Shown piece by piece: positions 42,103 to 49,644 of a DNA stretch of 64,000 nucleotides. The stretch covers positions 372,001 to 436,000 of the forward strand of contig OZ243937.1 in assembly GCA_965214085.1 (NCBI GenBank). The letters are read 5' to 3'. A model generated the notes under the pieces. That model was given only the letters and a program-made list of their open reading frames with translations, was not told the origin of the DNA and made no database searches. The position numbers and the translations under genes are program-made. The DNA is from UBA6055 sp965214085. Lineage in GTDB: Bacteria; Chloroflexota; Anaerolineae; Aggregatilineales; Phototrophicaceae. Numbering within the stretch: the first letter of the stretch is position 1; the number at the start of each line of letters is the position of its first letter.

Positions 42103-43764
42103 ATGAGTAAGAGAATACTCAGGCTGGCGCTTTTTGTATTGGTATTGGCGCTGCCCTTGACCGCTTCCGGGCAAGAAATGGTATCGGGACCGGGTGAATT
42201 CCCCATCGTCGACGAACCCATCACCCTGGATATCCTGATGCTGGGCCACGCGATTGTGGAGGACTTCAACACCAATACCTTCACGGAATGGTACAGCGAG
42301 CGCACCGGCATCAATCTCAACTTTGATATTGCGCCGCCGAATGAGGGACAGGAAGTCCTTAACCTGACCATCGCCAGTGGCGACCTGCCGGATGTCATCG
42401 TCGGCTTCAACGTCGATCCGTCGACTCTGGCGCTTTTTGGCCCGCAGGGGCTATTCCTGCCGCTTAGCGATTTGATCGAAGAGCATGGGCATTTCATCAA
42501 TGAGGTCTTTGAAGGCTCGCCGCAGGTGCGCCCGTTGGTCACCTCGCCCGATGGCGAAATCTACGGCTTGCCGCAGGTCAATGAATGCTACCACTGCTTC
42601 TATTCGCAGCGCGCTTGGATCAATTCCGACTGGCTGGAGAATGTCGGCATGGACGTGCCGCAGACGACCGAAGAATTTGTCGATGTGCTGACCGCCTTCA
42701 AAGAACAAGACGCCAATGGCAATGGCGACCCCAATGACGAAATCCCGCTGGCGGCCGCTACCACCGGCTGGAATCCAACTATCGATGGCTTCTTGATGAA
42801 TCCCTTCGTCTTCAGCGAATTCACCGGGCAGAACCCGGGGCCGAACCGCTACTTCGAGATGAACGACGGCGTGATCTCCGCAAACGTCACCAGCGAAGGT
42901 TATCGCGATGGCTTGCGTTATCTGAAGCGGCTGTTTGAAGCCGATCTGTTTGGCGAAGAGAGCTTCACCCAGCCGATGGACCAGATTAAGCAGCAGGTCG
43001 AAGGCGGCGATGCGCCCACGATCGGTGTCGTCGTAGCCGGCGCGCATTCCAACTTCGCCAATATCGGCGGTGATCGCTGGCTCAAGTATGTCGCCGTGCC
43101 CGCTCTGGAAGGACCGACCGGGCTGCGCCAAACCCCCTTCAATCCTTGGGGCGTCGGCTCGGGCCAATGCACCATCAACAGCCGGACGGAACATCCGGTG
43201 GCGGCATTCAAGTGGTGTGATGGCTTGTACGACCGTGAGACGACTCTGCGCTCGGTCTTCGGCATCCCGCAATGGGAAGCGGCTGAAGGCGAAGAAGGGC
43301 AATGGCGTTGGGCGGAAGAGGGCGAACCGGCGCTTGGCGGTGATGATTTCGAGTCAATCTGGCGCCGACTTTCCACCTTCGGTTCGCTGCAGAATGTCCA
43401 TTGGGCGCAGCGCGGACCCAGCTATCGTCCCAATCACTTGCGTTTGGGCGAGGTGCGGCGCGAAGATGCCGGCGGCCTCGAGGTGGTCCTGCTAGAGGAG
43501 ACCCGAGTCGCCTACGAACCGTACGCGCGCGCTTTTGAGGATCTGATTCCGCCGCTGGCATTCACCACCGCCCAAGCGGCCGAAGTCACGGATCTGCGCC
43601 TGGGCATCAACGACTTCGTCGCGCAGATGACTGCGGAATTTGTCCTCGGGCGGCAGGATATTGACGCCGGCTGGGACAACTTCGTAGCCACTGTCGAGAG
43701 CCTGGGAATCAACCGCGTCGCCGAGATCTACCAAGAGGCACACGACGCGCAATATGGCGGGTAG
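42103..43764 (+). CDS. Extracellular solute-binding protein (LplA-like)
   Basis: 553 residues, the larger size usual for LplA-type binding proteins. Signal peptide MSKRILRLALFVLVLALPLT ends ASG-QE; no lipobox. The mature protein has 'WYSERTGINLNFDIAPPNEG', 'SGDLPDVIVGFN' and a 'DANGNGDPNDEIPLAA' loop typical of the group. It is last in the operon, 89 bases after the second permease, with AGAGAGGAAATG before the start (AGAGG). It binds an oligosaccharide or glycoside. Confidence 0.92.
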   Translation: MSKRILRLALFVLVLALPLTASGQEMVSGPGEFPIVDEPITLDILMLGHAIVEDFNTNTFTEWYSERTGINLNFDIAPPNEGQEVLNLTIASGDLPDVIVGFNVDPSTLALFGPQGLFLPLSDLIEEHGHFINEVFEGSPQVRPLVTSPDGEIYGLPQVNECYHCFYSQRAWINSDWLENVGMDVPQTTEEFVDVLTAFKEQDANGNGDPNDEIPLAAATTGWNPTIDGFLMNPFVFSEFTGQNPGPNRYFEMNDGVISANVTSEGYRDGLRYLKRLFEADLFGEESFTQPMDQIKQQVEGGDAPTIGVVVAGAHSNFANIGGDRWLKYVAVPALEGPTGLRQTPFNPWGVGSGQCTINSRTEHPVAAFKWCDGLYDRETTLRSVFGIPQWEAAEGEEGQWRWAEEGEPALGGDDFESIWRRLSTFGSLQNVHWAQRGPSYRPNHLRLGEVRREDAGGLEVVLLEETRVAYEPYARAFEDLIPPLAFTTAQAAEVTDLRLGINDFVAQMTAEFVLGRQDIDAGWDNFVATVESLGINRVAEIYQEAHDAQYGG

Positions 43765-43766
43765 CA

Positions 43767-43917
43767 TTACCCCCATCCCCCAACCCCTATCCCGCCATCT
43801 CTATGGCGGGCATCCCCAAAAGGAGGGAAGGGGAGCTAAGCCTCAAAGACATGTGCTGCTGGATTAACAAGTCCCTCCCTCATTTTGGGGGAGGGATTTA
43901 GTTTAGGGTGGGGCTGT
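43767..43917. repeat. GC-rich palindromic intergenic repeat
   Basis: About 150 bp between convergent genes. C-blocks (CCCCCATCCCCCAACCCC), an internal hairpin CCCGCCATCTCTATGGCGGG, then GAGGGAAGGGGAG, AGTCCCTCCCTC and GGGGGAGGG...AGGGTGGGG. Same family as 7674-7764 and 49262-49311. It may serve as a bidirectional terminator. Confidence 0.65.
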
Positions 43918-43934
43918 TTAATGAAGGAGCAACG

Positions 43935-46796
43935 CTAAATGGTCTCGCCCAGCTTGACCGCCTGGAAGATGCGCATGCGCCGCAGGATCACGAGCAGGAT
44001 TACCATGATCAGCGCGAAGGTGGCTATGAATAGCGCTACGATTTGCGCGATTTCGCTCCAAGCCATCGTCACCACATACGGTGGCACCGTGCCCTCCAGG
44101 CTGCTGACAAATTGCATGAAGGGTATGTAAAGCAGGCTGACCAGCACGCCGATGCCAAAGCCAATCGCCAAGCCCATTATAATCAAGAGGCCCAGTTCCC
44201 AAGCCACGGACAAGATCATCGACCGCTGTGACAAGCCAATCGCGCGCAGGATGCCCAGCTCTACATAGCGCCGCCGATAGGAGAATACGGTATAGAGTAA
44301 GAAGCCAATCATGGTGGCGATTGATGACGTAAGGAAGCCGATGGAGAGCAGGCCAAACAAACCCTGACGCTCGGGCCGCGACTGCTCGCGGTCAATTTTT
44401 GTTCCAGGCTCTTCCAGCAAGACACCGGCGGCGCCGCGATCAAATAAGGCGCGGGTGAATTGGCGCTCGTCAAAATCTGGGCCGATGCGGGCGATAACAC
44501 GATGCGCCAGCTCCAGCTGCGCTTGCTCGAAGAGATAATCGAGGTTGCCCACGAATAGGGCGCCGTCTTTTTCGGGATACCAGCGCGGGAAGTAATCCAA
44601 CGCGCCAACGATCTGCAAGTTGATTTTGTATACCTCGCCAGCGCTGCGGATATCCACTTCCAGCAAGTCGCCAAAGTCCAGCGCCCGGTCTTCCATAAAT
44701 TGGCGCGAGACGACTACCGCGTCCTGTTGCAGCGCCAGCGCGTTCGTCAGGTAACCCAGCCGAATCGGCGCGAAGTCGGGCCGCCAGAAAATGACCGGAC
44801 CCAAGTCGGCCCGGTCGATGCCGACGAAACGCCCCTCGACGCTGCCGGATGTCAAGCGCGCTTTGGCCGTGTACTCGCCGATGCGCGTGGCGCCTTCTAC
44901 ATGCGGCATCGAGGTGAATTCGGAGATGTGCATATAGGCGGGCGGCGCCTCGTTCCCGCCGCCTCCGCCGGGAATGGCGCTGGGATTTTGGCTGAATACG
45001 CGTATAGATACATCCGCCGACACGCGATAAAACTGCTGTTCGTACAGGTAGCGGTCGATGGTGCGGGCGAATGAGGAGGTATAGATGCCCAGGCTGATAG
45101 TGCAGATCAGCAGGATCAGCGGCAGATAGTAGGCGCCGGGCGCCCGTTCAAGTTGCCGCGTAACGATCAGCAAGCCGACATTATTGGTCCACTGAATCAG
45201 CCAGGCCAGAGCCCGCAGAACCGGCGGCAGAAAACGCAAGATGAACAGGGTCAAGGCGAAGATCGTCAGCGGCGGCAGCAGAAAGACGAAGGGCTGGTCG
45301 TAGGCGTCTTCAATATTGCGCGCGCCGCCTTCGACATCAATCAGGGCGCCCTGCTGCACGATTTGGTAATAGAAATAACCGATCAGCGCCAGCAGCAGGA
45401 TATCCACGCCCAGCTTCTGCCACAATGGCTTCTCAAGCAAGCGCGATTTATCCATTTTGTAGCTGATGATGGTGTGGCGGGCGGCGCCGAAAGTGGGCAC
45501 GACGCGGATAAAAATGGTGAAGACTAGCGCCAGGACAACAGTTGAGCCGATGGTGGGCGGCACGGAAACGATGAAGGGCTGCCCCCAGCGGAAATCCATG
45601 AAGCTGCGGGTGGTGCCGATGAGCTGGGTGAACGCCAGCGCTAGCAAGCCGCCAACGACCAGCGCTATCACACCCATGATGGCGCCTTCCACCGTGGTTA
45701 GACCGACCACTTGAAAAGCCGAAGCGCCGCGGCTGCGCAATACGGCCGTCTCGTTGCGCTGCCCATCAACCACCAAGCCGACCAGCATGATTAGAAAGAC
45801 GATCAGCAGGGCGACGATGGGAATGCTGAACACCGTGAGCGTCAACGTCAGAACGACGACGACCCGGCGATAGGGCTGCAGCTCCTCCACCGGCGAGGCT
45901 TGGATGTAGGTGCCCGGCAGGTATTGATCGGCGGTTTTCTCGGTATCGTTGTGGCGGCGGATCAGCTCGTCGACGCGGCTGGTATTGACCTTGCTGCCAT
46001 CGGTGACCAGATACCAGACCGCCAGGTTAACCTCCGACTCGGTGAAAGGCGCCAAGCGCGTGCGGAAGGTCTCGTCATTGACGAGCAAGATGTCTTCAAA
46101 GACATTGGGGCGATAGAACCAATATTCTGATTCTTCGTCGCGGGGGCGCCAGACGCCGGCGATGCGAATGGTCGTGATCTGCATCGGGTCGCTCGCGTCC
46201 AGCCGCCAATTGTAACCGGAATAAAACTCGCCCGCCTGCATGCCGTATTCGGAGGCAAAGTCTTCGTGAATCATGACATCGACGACGCTGTCGGCCACCG
46301 GCTCGGCTGGGGCGGGCAGGCTGCCTTCGACCACTTCAACCTGCGCTTCAATGTTTTCCGTTGTGCCAAAGCTCACGTAGTCTATCGAGCGGCTTTCATC
46401 GCGATAATTGGTCTCGCCGGATGGATACAGGCGCAGGTTCTGCGTCTCCAAATGGCGCACAATCAGCGTGCGCTCCAGGCCGAGTTCGGCGCCGCCTTTT
46501 TCCCGTAAATACTTGTCTAGATCGTAGGTGGCTTCCAGGTTGACCGGCTCGTTCCAAGAGCCGATGTAGCTGAAGAGGAACGAGAAGGGCGGGCGGTTGA
46601 TGCGGTCGGGGCCTTCGGTCAGGCGCTCGGTCAGCACGCGGAAGGCGACCGACTCCGAATAGATGGGGATGGTGAGCACGAGGGCGACGGCGACGGTCAG
46701 GCCAACGAGCGTGGCCAGGGAAAGCAGCGGCTGCGCCAGCAGTCTCTTGACCGCGACGGCGAAGATGGCGCGGGTTCGCAGGGCGCTCCGTTTCAT
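43935..46796 (-). CDS. ABC transporter permease, FtsX/MacB type
   Basis: 953 residues. An N-terminal helix (about 12-35) and a long extracytoplasmic domain are followed by a first FtsX-like block of three helices (about 320-450), two further helices, a second extracytoplasmic domain, and a C-terminal FtsX block (about 830-945, 'RRRYVELGILRAIGLSQRSMIL'). Proteins of this kind transmit ATPase movement to extracytoplasmic partners, moving lipids, peptides or drugs. Its start overlaps the stop of the HlyD-like adaptor gene by 4 bases, so the two form an operon. No ATPase gene is adjacent, which is unusual. Confidence 0.9.
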   Translation of the reverse strand: MKRSALRTRAIFAVAVKRLLAQPLLSLATLVGLTVAVALVLTIPIYSESVAFRVLTERLTEGPDRINRPPFSFLFSYIGSWNEPVNLEATYDLDKYLREKGGAELGLERTLIVRHLETQNLRLYPSGETNYRDESRSIDYVSFGTTENIEAQVEVVEGSLPAPAEPVADSVVDVMIHEDFASEYGMQAGEFYSGYNWRLDASDPMQITTIRIAGVWRPRDEESEYWFYRPNVFEDILLVNDETFRTRLAPFTESEVNLAVWYLVTDGSKVNTSRVDELIRRHNDTEKTADQYLPGTYIQASPVEELQPYRRVVVVLTLTLTVFSIPIVALLIVFLIMLVGLVVDGQRNETAVLRSRGASAFQVVGLTTVEGAIMGVIALVVGGLLALAFTQLIGTTRSFMDFRWGQPFIVSVPPTIGSTVVLALVFTIFIRVVPTFGAARHTIISYKMDKSRLLEKPLWQKLGVDILLLALIGYFYYQIVQQGALIDVEGGARNIEDAYDQPFVFLLPPLTIFALTLFILRFLPPVLRALAWLIQWTNNVGLLIVTRQLERAPGAYYLPLILLICTISLGIYTSSFARTIDRYLYEQQFYRVSADVSIRVFSQNPSAIPGGGGGNEAPPAYMHISEFTSMPHVEGATRIGEYTAKARLTSGSVEGRFVGIDRADLGPVIFWRPDFAPIRLGYLTNALALQQDAVVVSRQFMEDRALDFGDLLEVDIRSAGEVYKINLQIVGALDYFPRWYPEKDGALFVGNLDYLFEQAQLELAHRVIARIGPDFDERQFTRALFDRGAAGVLLEEPGTKIDREQSRPERQGLFGLLSIGFLTSSIATMIGFLLYTVFSYRRRYVELGILRAIGLSQRSMILSVAWELGLLIIMGLAIGFGIGVLVSLLYIPFMQFVSSLEGTVPPYVVTMAWSEIAQIVALFIATFALIMVILLVILRRMRIFQAVKLGETI

Positions 46797-47950
46797 GGAC
46801 CGATGACCGTTTGATTCTCTTCGGCGCCTTCAAGGATTTCGACGCGCCCGTCGCCTTCCAAGCCCAGGCGCACATCCACGCGCTGCTGCAGGCCTTCGTT
46901 CTGCACCACGATGAAGTTGCGCCCGCTGAACTGGCGGATGGCCGACGAAGGCAGCCACAGCACGTCATCGCGCTCTTCAATCAGCACGGTGAAATTCATG
47001 CGGTCGCCGACTTTGAATTCGTCGGCTGGCGGCTGTTCGTCAAAAGCCACATGCACGTAGCCGTCAGTCGCCAAACCATAAGGGGCGGGCAAGCTGGCGA
47101 TGGCGCCGCTGTAAACATTGCCCGGCAGGCTGGCGCGCTTGATCGACAGCGGCATGCCTTCGGCCAATTCGTTTAAGTCCTCGGGGTTCATTTCGTCGGT
47201 GATTTCCAAGACGCTCAAATCGGCCACGACGGCAATGGGCTCAAAGGCGATCACCGGATCGCCGGGGTCAGGCGTGAAATAGATGAGGCGGCCCGTCATC
47301 GGCGACACCAGCGATGCGTTGGCGATGGTGGCATTGATTTCGTCGACGCGTTTCTGCGCCCGCGTTACATCGAAGCGCAACTGCGGGTCGACGCCGTCCG
47401 AAAGCTCGTCGATGGCCACTTGCACCAAATCGCGCTGAATCGTGAGCAGGCTGATGTTCAGTTCATCATCGCCGGTCGCCGGGGCAGCGGCGTTGGCGAT
47501 CGCGTGGTCCAGTTGCAGCTGCGCCATCTGCAAGTTGAGCGCGGCGCGCCGACTGTCGAAGCGCACCTGATTGTCCGCGCTTTCGAAGATCGACGTGGCG
47601 ATGGCCAGTTCTTCTTCCGCCGCCAACAGTTGATTCTCCAGCGCCGCGGTATTGAGCTGCGCAAGGATTTCGCCCTCGACGACATCGACGCCCGCCTCAA
47701 CATAAGTCTCCAATACGCGACCGTCGATGCGGAAACCGAACTCTTCCGTGACGACCGGCGCGATCCGCCCGAAGAAACGGCGCTCATAGATGATCTTGCC
47801 GCGCTCCACCTGGTAGACTGGTTTGCTGGGCACAACAGGTGTTGGAATGGCAGTCGGCTCGCCCTGGGTAATGGCATCGCCGAAGGTCGCCTGGGAGGCG
47901 CAGCCTGTCAGCAATAGCGCTGCAAACAGCATTAGCATGAATAGACGCAC
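46793..47950 (-). CDS. HlyD/RND-type adaptor lipoprotein (efflux subunit)
   Basis: 385 residues. The signal peptide ends in a lipobox, 'ALLLTGC' (C17), so it is a lipoprotein. 'GRVLETYVEAGVDVVEGEILAQLNTAALENQL' is a biotinyl-lipoyl-like half, followed by a coiled-coil hairpin (about 110-210, rich in Ala/Leu/Gln) and then the beta-barrel 'VSPMTGRLIYFTPDPGDPVIA'. It would connect the FtsX-type permease to the outside of the cell. It is first in the two-gene operon, with its promoter in 47951-48200. Confidence 0.9.
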   Translation of the reverse strand: MRLFMLMLFAALLLTGCASQATFGDAITQGEPTAIPTPVVPSKPVYQVERGKIIYERRFFGRIAPVVTEEFGFRIDGRVLETYVEAGVDVVEGEILAQLNTAALENQLLAAEEELAIATSIFESADNQVRFDSRRAALNLQMAQLQLDHAIANAAAPATGDDELNISLLTIQRDLVQVAIDELSDGVDPQLRFDVTRAQKRVDEINATIANASLVSPMTGRLIYFTPDPGDPVIAFEPIAVVADLSVLEITDEMNPEDLNELAEGMPLSIKRASLPGNVYSGAIASLPAPYGLATDGYVHVAFDEQPPADEFKVGDRMNFTVLIEERDDVLWLPSSAIRQFSGRNFIVVQNEGLQQRVDVRLGLEGDGRVEILEGAEENQTVIGP

Positions 47951-48268
47951 GATGTACCTTCCTCGACTAGCAAATGACCGCCACTGTTATCAAGCAATTT
48001 CTATGCAGCATTGTGCGGCAGCCATGCTTTGGCAACCGCATAAGTATACACAATTCGGCGATAGAGTCCAGTCGCGACCGGGCATGAATGTCTGCCGAAT
48101 TCGGTCAGGCGCTAACAATGTTCTTGTCTTAAACTGGCCTAGAACCTACATACCCAATCTGTTAGGAATTGCGATGCCGACGGTTGATGTTTCTGAAGGG
48201 TAGAAATGCTCGGCAGCGTCGGTGATATGTCTGAGGCGCTGCCGAGCGAATGACTCGACTTGTGTGGC
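47951..48268. other. Intergenic region between trxB and the adaptor gene
   Basis: 318 bases without a gene. The half nearer the adaptor gene should contain its promoter. The other half holds the hairpin described separately. Nothing else is recognised. Confidence 0.6.
48208..48247 (-). terminator. Terminator-like hairpin after trxB
   Basis: GCTCGGCAGCG (48208-48218) is exactly inverted at 48237-48247, giving an 11-pair stem with an 18-base loop. Read on the minus strand it follows the trxB stop by about 20 bases and is followed by ATTTCTA. Confidence 0.6.
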
Positions 48269-49240
48269 TTAGCTGCCCGCGACGGGCACAGCATCCAGTT
48301 CCTGCAGCGTCTCTTCGTTCGCTTCCAACCACTGAATCGCCGCCATGGCCGCCGATGTGCCCTGACCCACAGATGTGGCGACCTGCCGCCAAATCTCGTC
48401 CTGGATCTCGCCGGCGGCGAATACCCCGTCGACATTGGTGCGATAGCGCTGATCGGTGATGATATAGCCATTCTCGTTCAGGGCGATCTGGTCTCCGAAG
48501 ACGGCATTGTTGGGGTCGTGGCCGATGAAGATGAAGACACCTTCCGTTGGCTCGACGGTCTCCTCGCCCGTGACGCGGTTCTTCAAGCGCACAGCGCTGA
48601 CGCCGCCGTTTTCAGCGCCGATGATCTCTTCCACTACCGAGTTCCAGGTGAAGCTGATCTTCTCGTTGTTGAAGGCGCGCTGCTGCAATTGCACGCCGGC
48701 GCGCAACTCGTCGCGCCGATGGATGATGTTGACGCTGGTGGCGAAGCGCGTCAGGAAGATGCCTTCCTCCAGCGCGGAATCGCCGCCGCCCACCACCACG
48801 ATTTCTTTGCCGCGGAAGAAGAAGCCGTCGCAAGTGCCGCAGTAGCTGACGCCCGCGCCGATATACGCTTCTTCGCCGGGCACGCCCAGTTTGCGCGGAT
48901 CAGCGCCGATGGTGACGATCACGGCGTCGGCCAGGTATTCTTCGCCCATGGTCTTGATGTGAAAAGGCGAGCCCGCGCTGAAATCGACGCTCTCCACCAG
49001 GTCGAACTCCACCTTGGCGCCGAAGTTCTCGGCATGTTGCTTCATGCGCTCGACCAATTCGGGCCCGCTCAAGCCGTCGGGGAAGCCGGGATAATTCTCG
49101 ATTTCGTGGGTGATGGCCACCTGGCCGCCCAGTTGCGCCCCGGCGATGACAACCGGCGCCAGCTGCGCGCGAGCGGTATAGAGAGCGGCGGTCAAGCCTG
49201 CCGGTCCCGAGCCGATAATGACTACACGTTCCTTTTTCAT
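48269..49240 (-). CDS. trxB: Thioredoxin-disulfide reductase
   Basis: 323 residues, normal for TrxB. The FAD loop is 'VVIIGSGPAGLTAALYTARA'. The redox-active site is C134-G-T-C137 in 'GVSYCGTCDGFFF' (most TrxB have CATC). The NADPH loop is 'VVVGGGDSALEEGIFLTRF', and the closing 'DGVFAAGEI' is present. It reduces thioredoxin with NADPH in the cytoplasm. Upstream on the same strand lies a small Cys-rich protein gene (40-base gap), perhaps co-transcribed. Confidence 0.95.
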   Translation of the reverse strand: MKKERVVIIGSGPAGLTAALYTARAQLAPVVIAGAQLGGQVAITHEIENYPGFPDGLSGPELVERMKQHAENFGAKVEFDLVESVDFSAGSPFHIKTMGEEYLADAVIVTIGADPRKLGVPGEEAYIGAGVSYCGTCDGFFFRGKEIVVVGGGDSALEEGIFLTRFATSVNIIHRRDELRAGVQLQQRAFNNEKISFTWNSVVEEIIGAENGGVSAVRLKNRVTGEETVEPTEGVFIFIGHDPNNAVFGDQIALNENGYIITDQRYRTNVDGVFAAGEIQDEIWRQVATSVGQGTSAAMAAIQWLEANEETLQELDAVPVAGS

Positions 49241-49261
49241 GCCGCTACCTCGTATTCTGAT

Positions 49262-49311
49262 AATTGAAGCCTCTCCCTCTTTATGGGGGAGGGGTTTGGG
49301 GTGGGGGCGTC
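49262..49311. repeat. GC-rich repeat fragment at the 3' end of the small Cys-rich gene
   Basis: CCTCTCCCTC and GGGGGAGGGGTTTGGGGTGG match one end of the elements at 7.7 and 43.8 kb. It supplies the stop codon and last Pro-rich residues of the small protein gene at 49281. Confidence 0.6.
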
Positions 49312-49589
49312 ATCCCCGCAAAGTCGAAGTCTTCGTGGGCGCGCTCTTGCTGAATGACCGCCACCAGCGCTTCGAATTCTTCGCGGCAATCGCCCCAGTA
49401 ATTCATGAACTTCTGCATCTCGGGCCAGATTTCGTTCAGGTCCGCGCCATTGGCCACTTGCTCCGCCAACTGCGTGATCTTCTCACAGCAGTCGTTGCAG
49501 TCCATCTTGATGAGTGTTTCATCGGCGGGCGCGTTTTCGATGAAATCGAAGAGTCGCTCCAGTGGGTCGCCAGCGTGCGGGTTGGGCAT
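49281..49589 (-). CDS. Small acidic Cys-containing protein of unknown function
   Basis: 102 residues, acidic. The N-terminal half carries 'KMDCNDCCEKITQLAEQVANG' with a C-x-x-C-C cluster, the middle is helical ('IWPEMQKFMNYWGDCREEFEALVAVIQ'), and the end PPPQTPPP is encoded by a GC-rich repeat, so the native C-terminus was probably replaced. The Cys cluster recalls metal-binding or anti-sigma-like proteins, but I do not recognise the family. It sits 40 bases upstream of trxB on the same strand, which hints at a redox or metal connection. Confidence 0.65.
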   Translation of the reverse strand: MPNPHAGDPLERLFDFIENAPADETLIKMDCNDCCEKITQLAEQVANGADLNEIWPEMQKFMNYWGDCREEFEALVAVIQQERAHEDFDFAGMTPPPQTPPP

Positions 49590-49644
49590 GGCCTGCGCTC
49601 CTGCTTGTGCGTACAGGTATTGGACGAGCGGCTGGTTGGGAATC

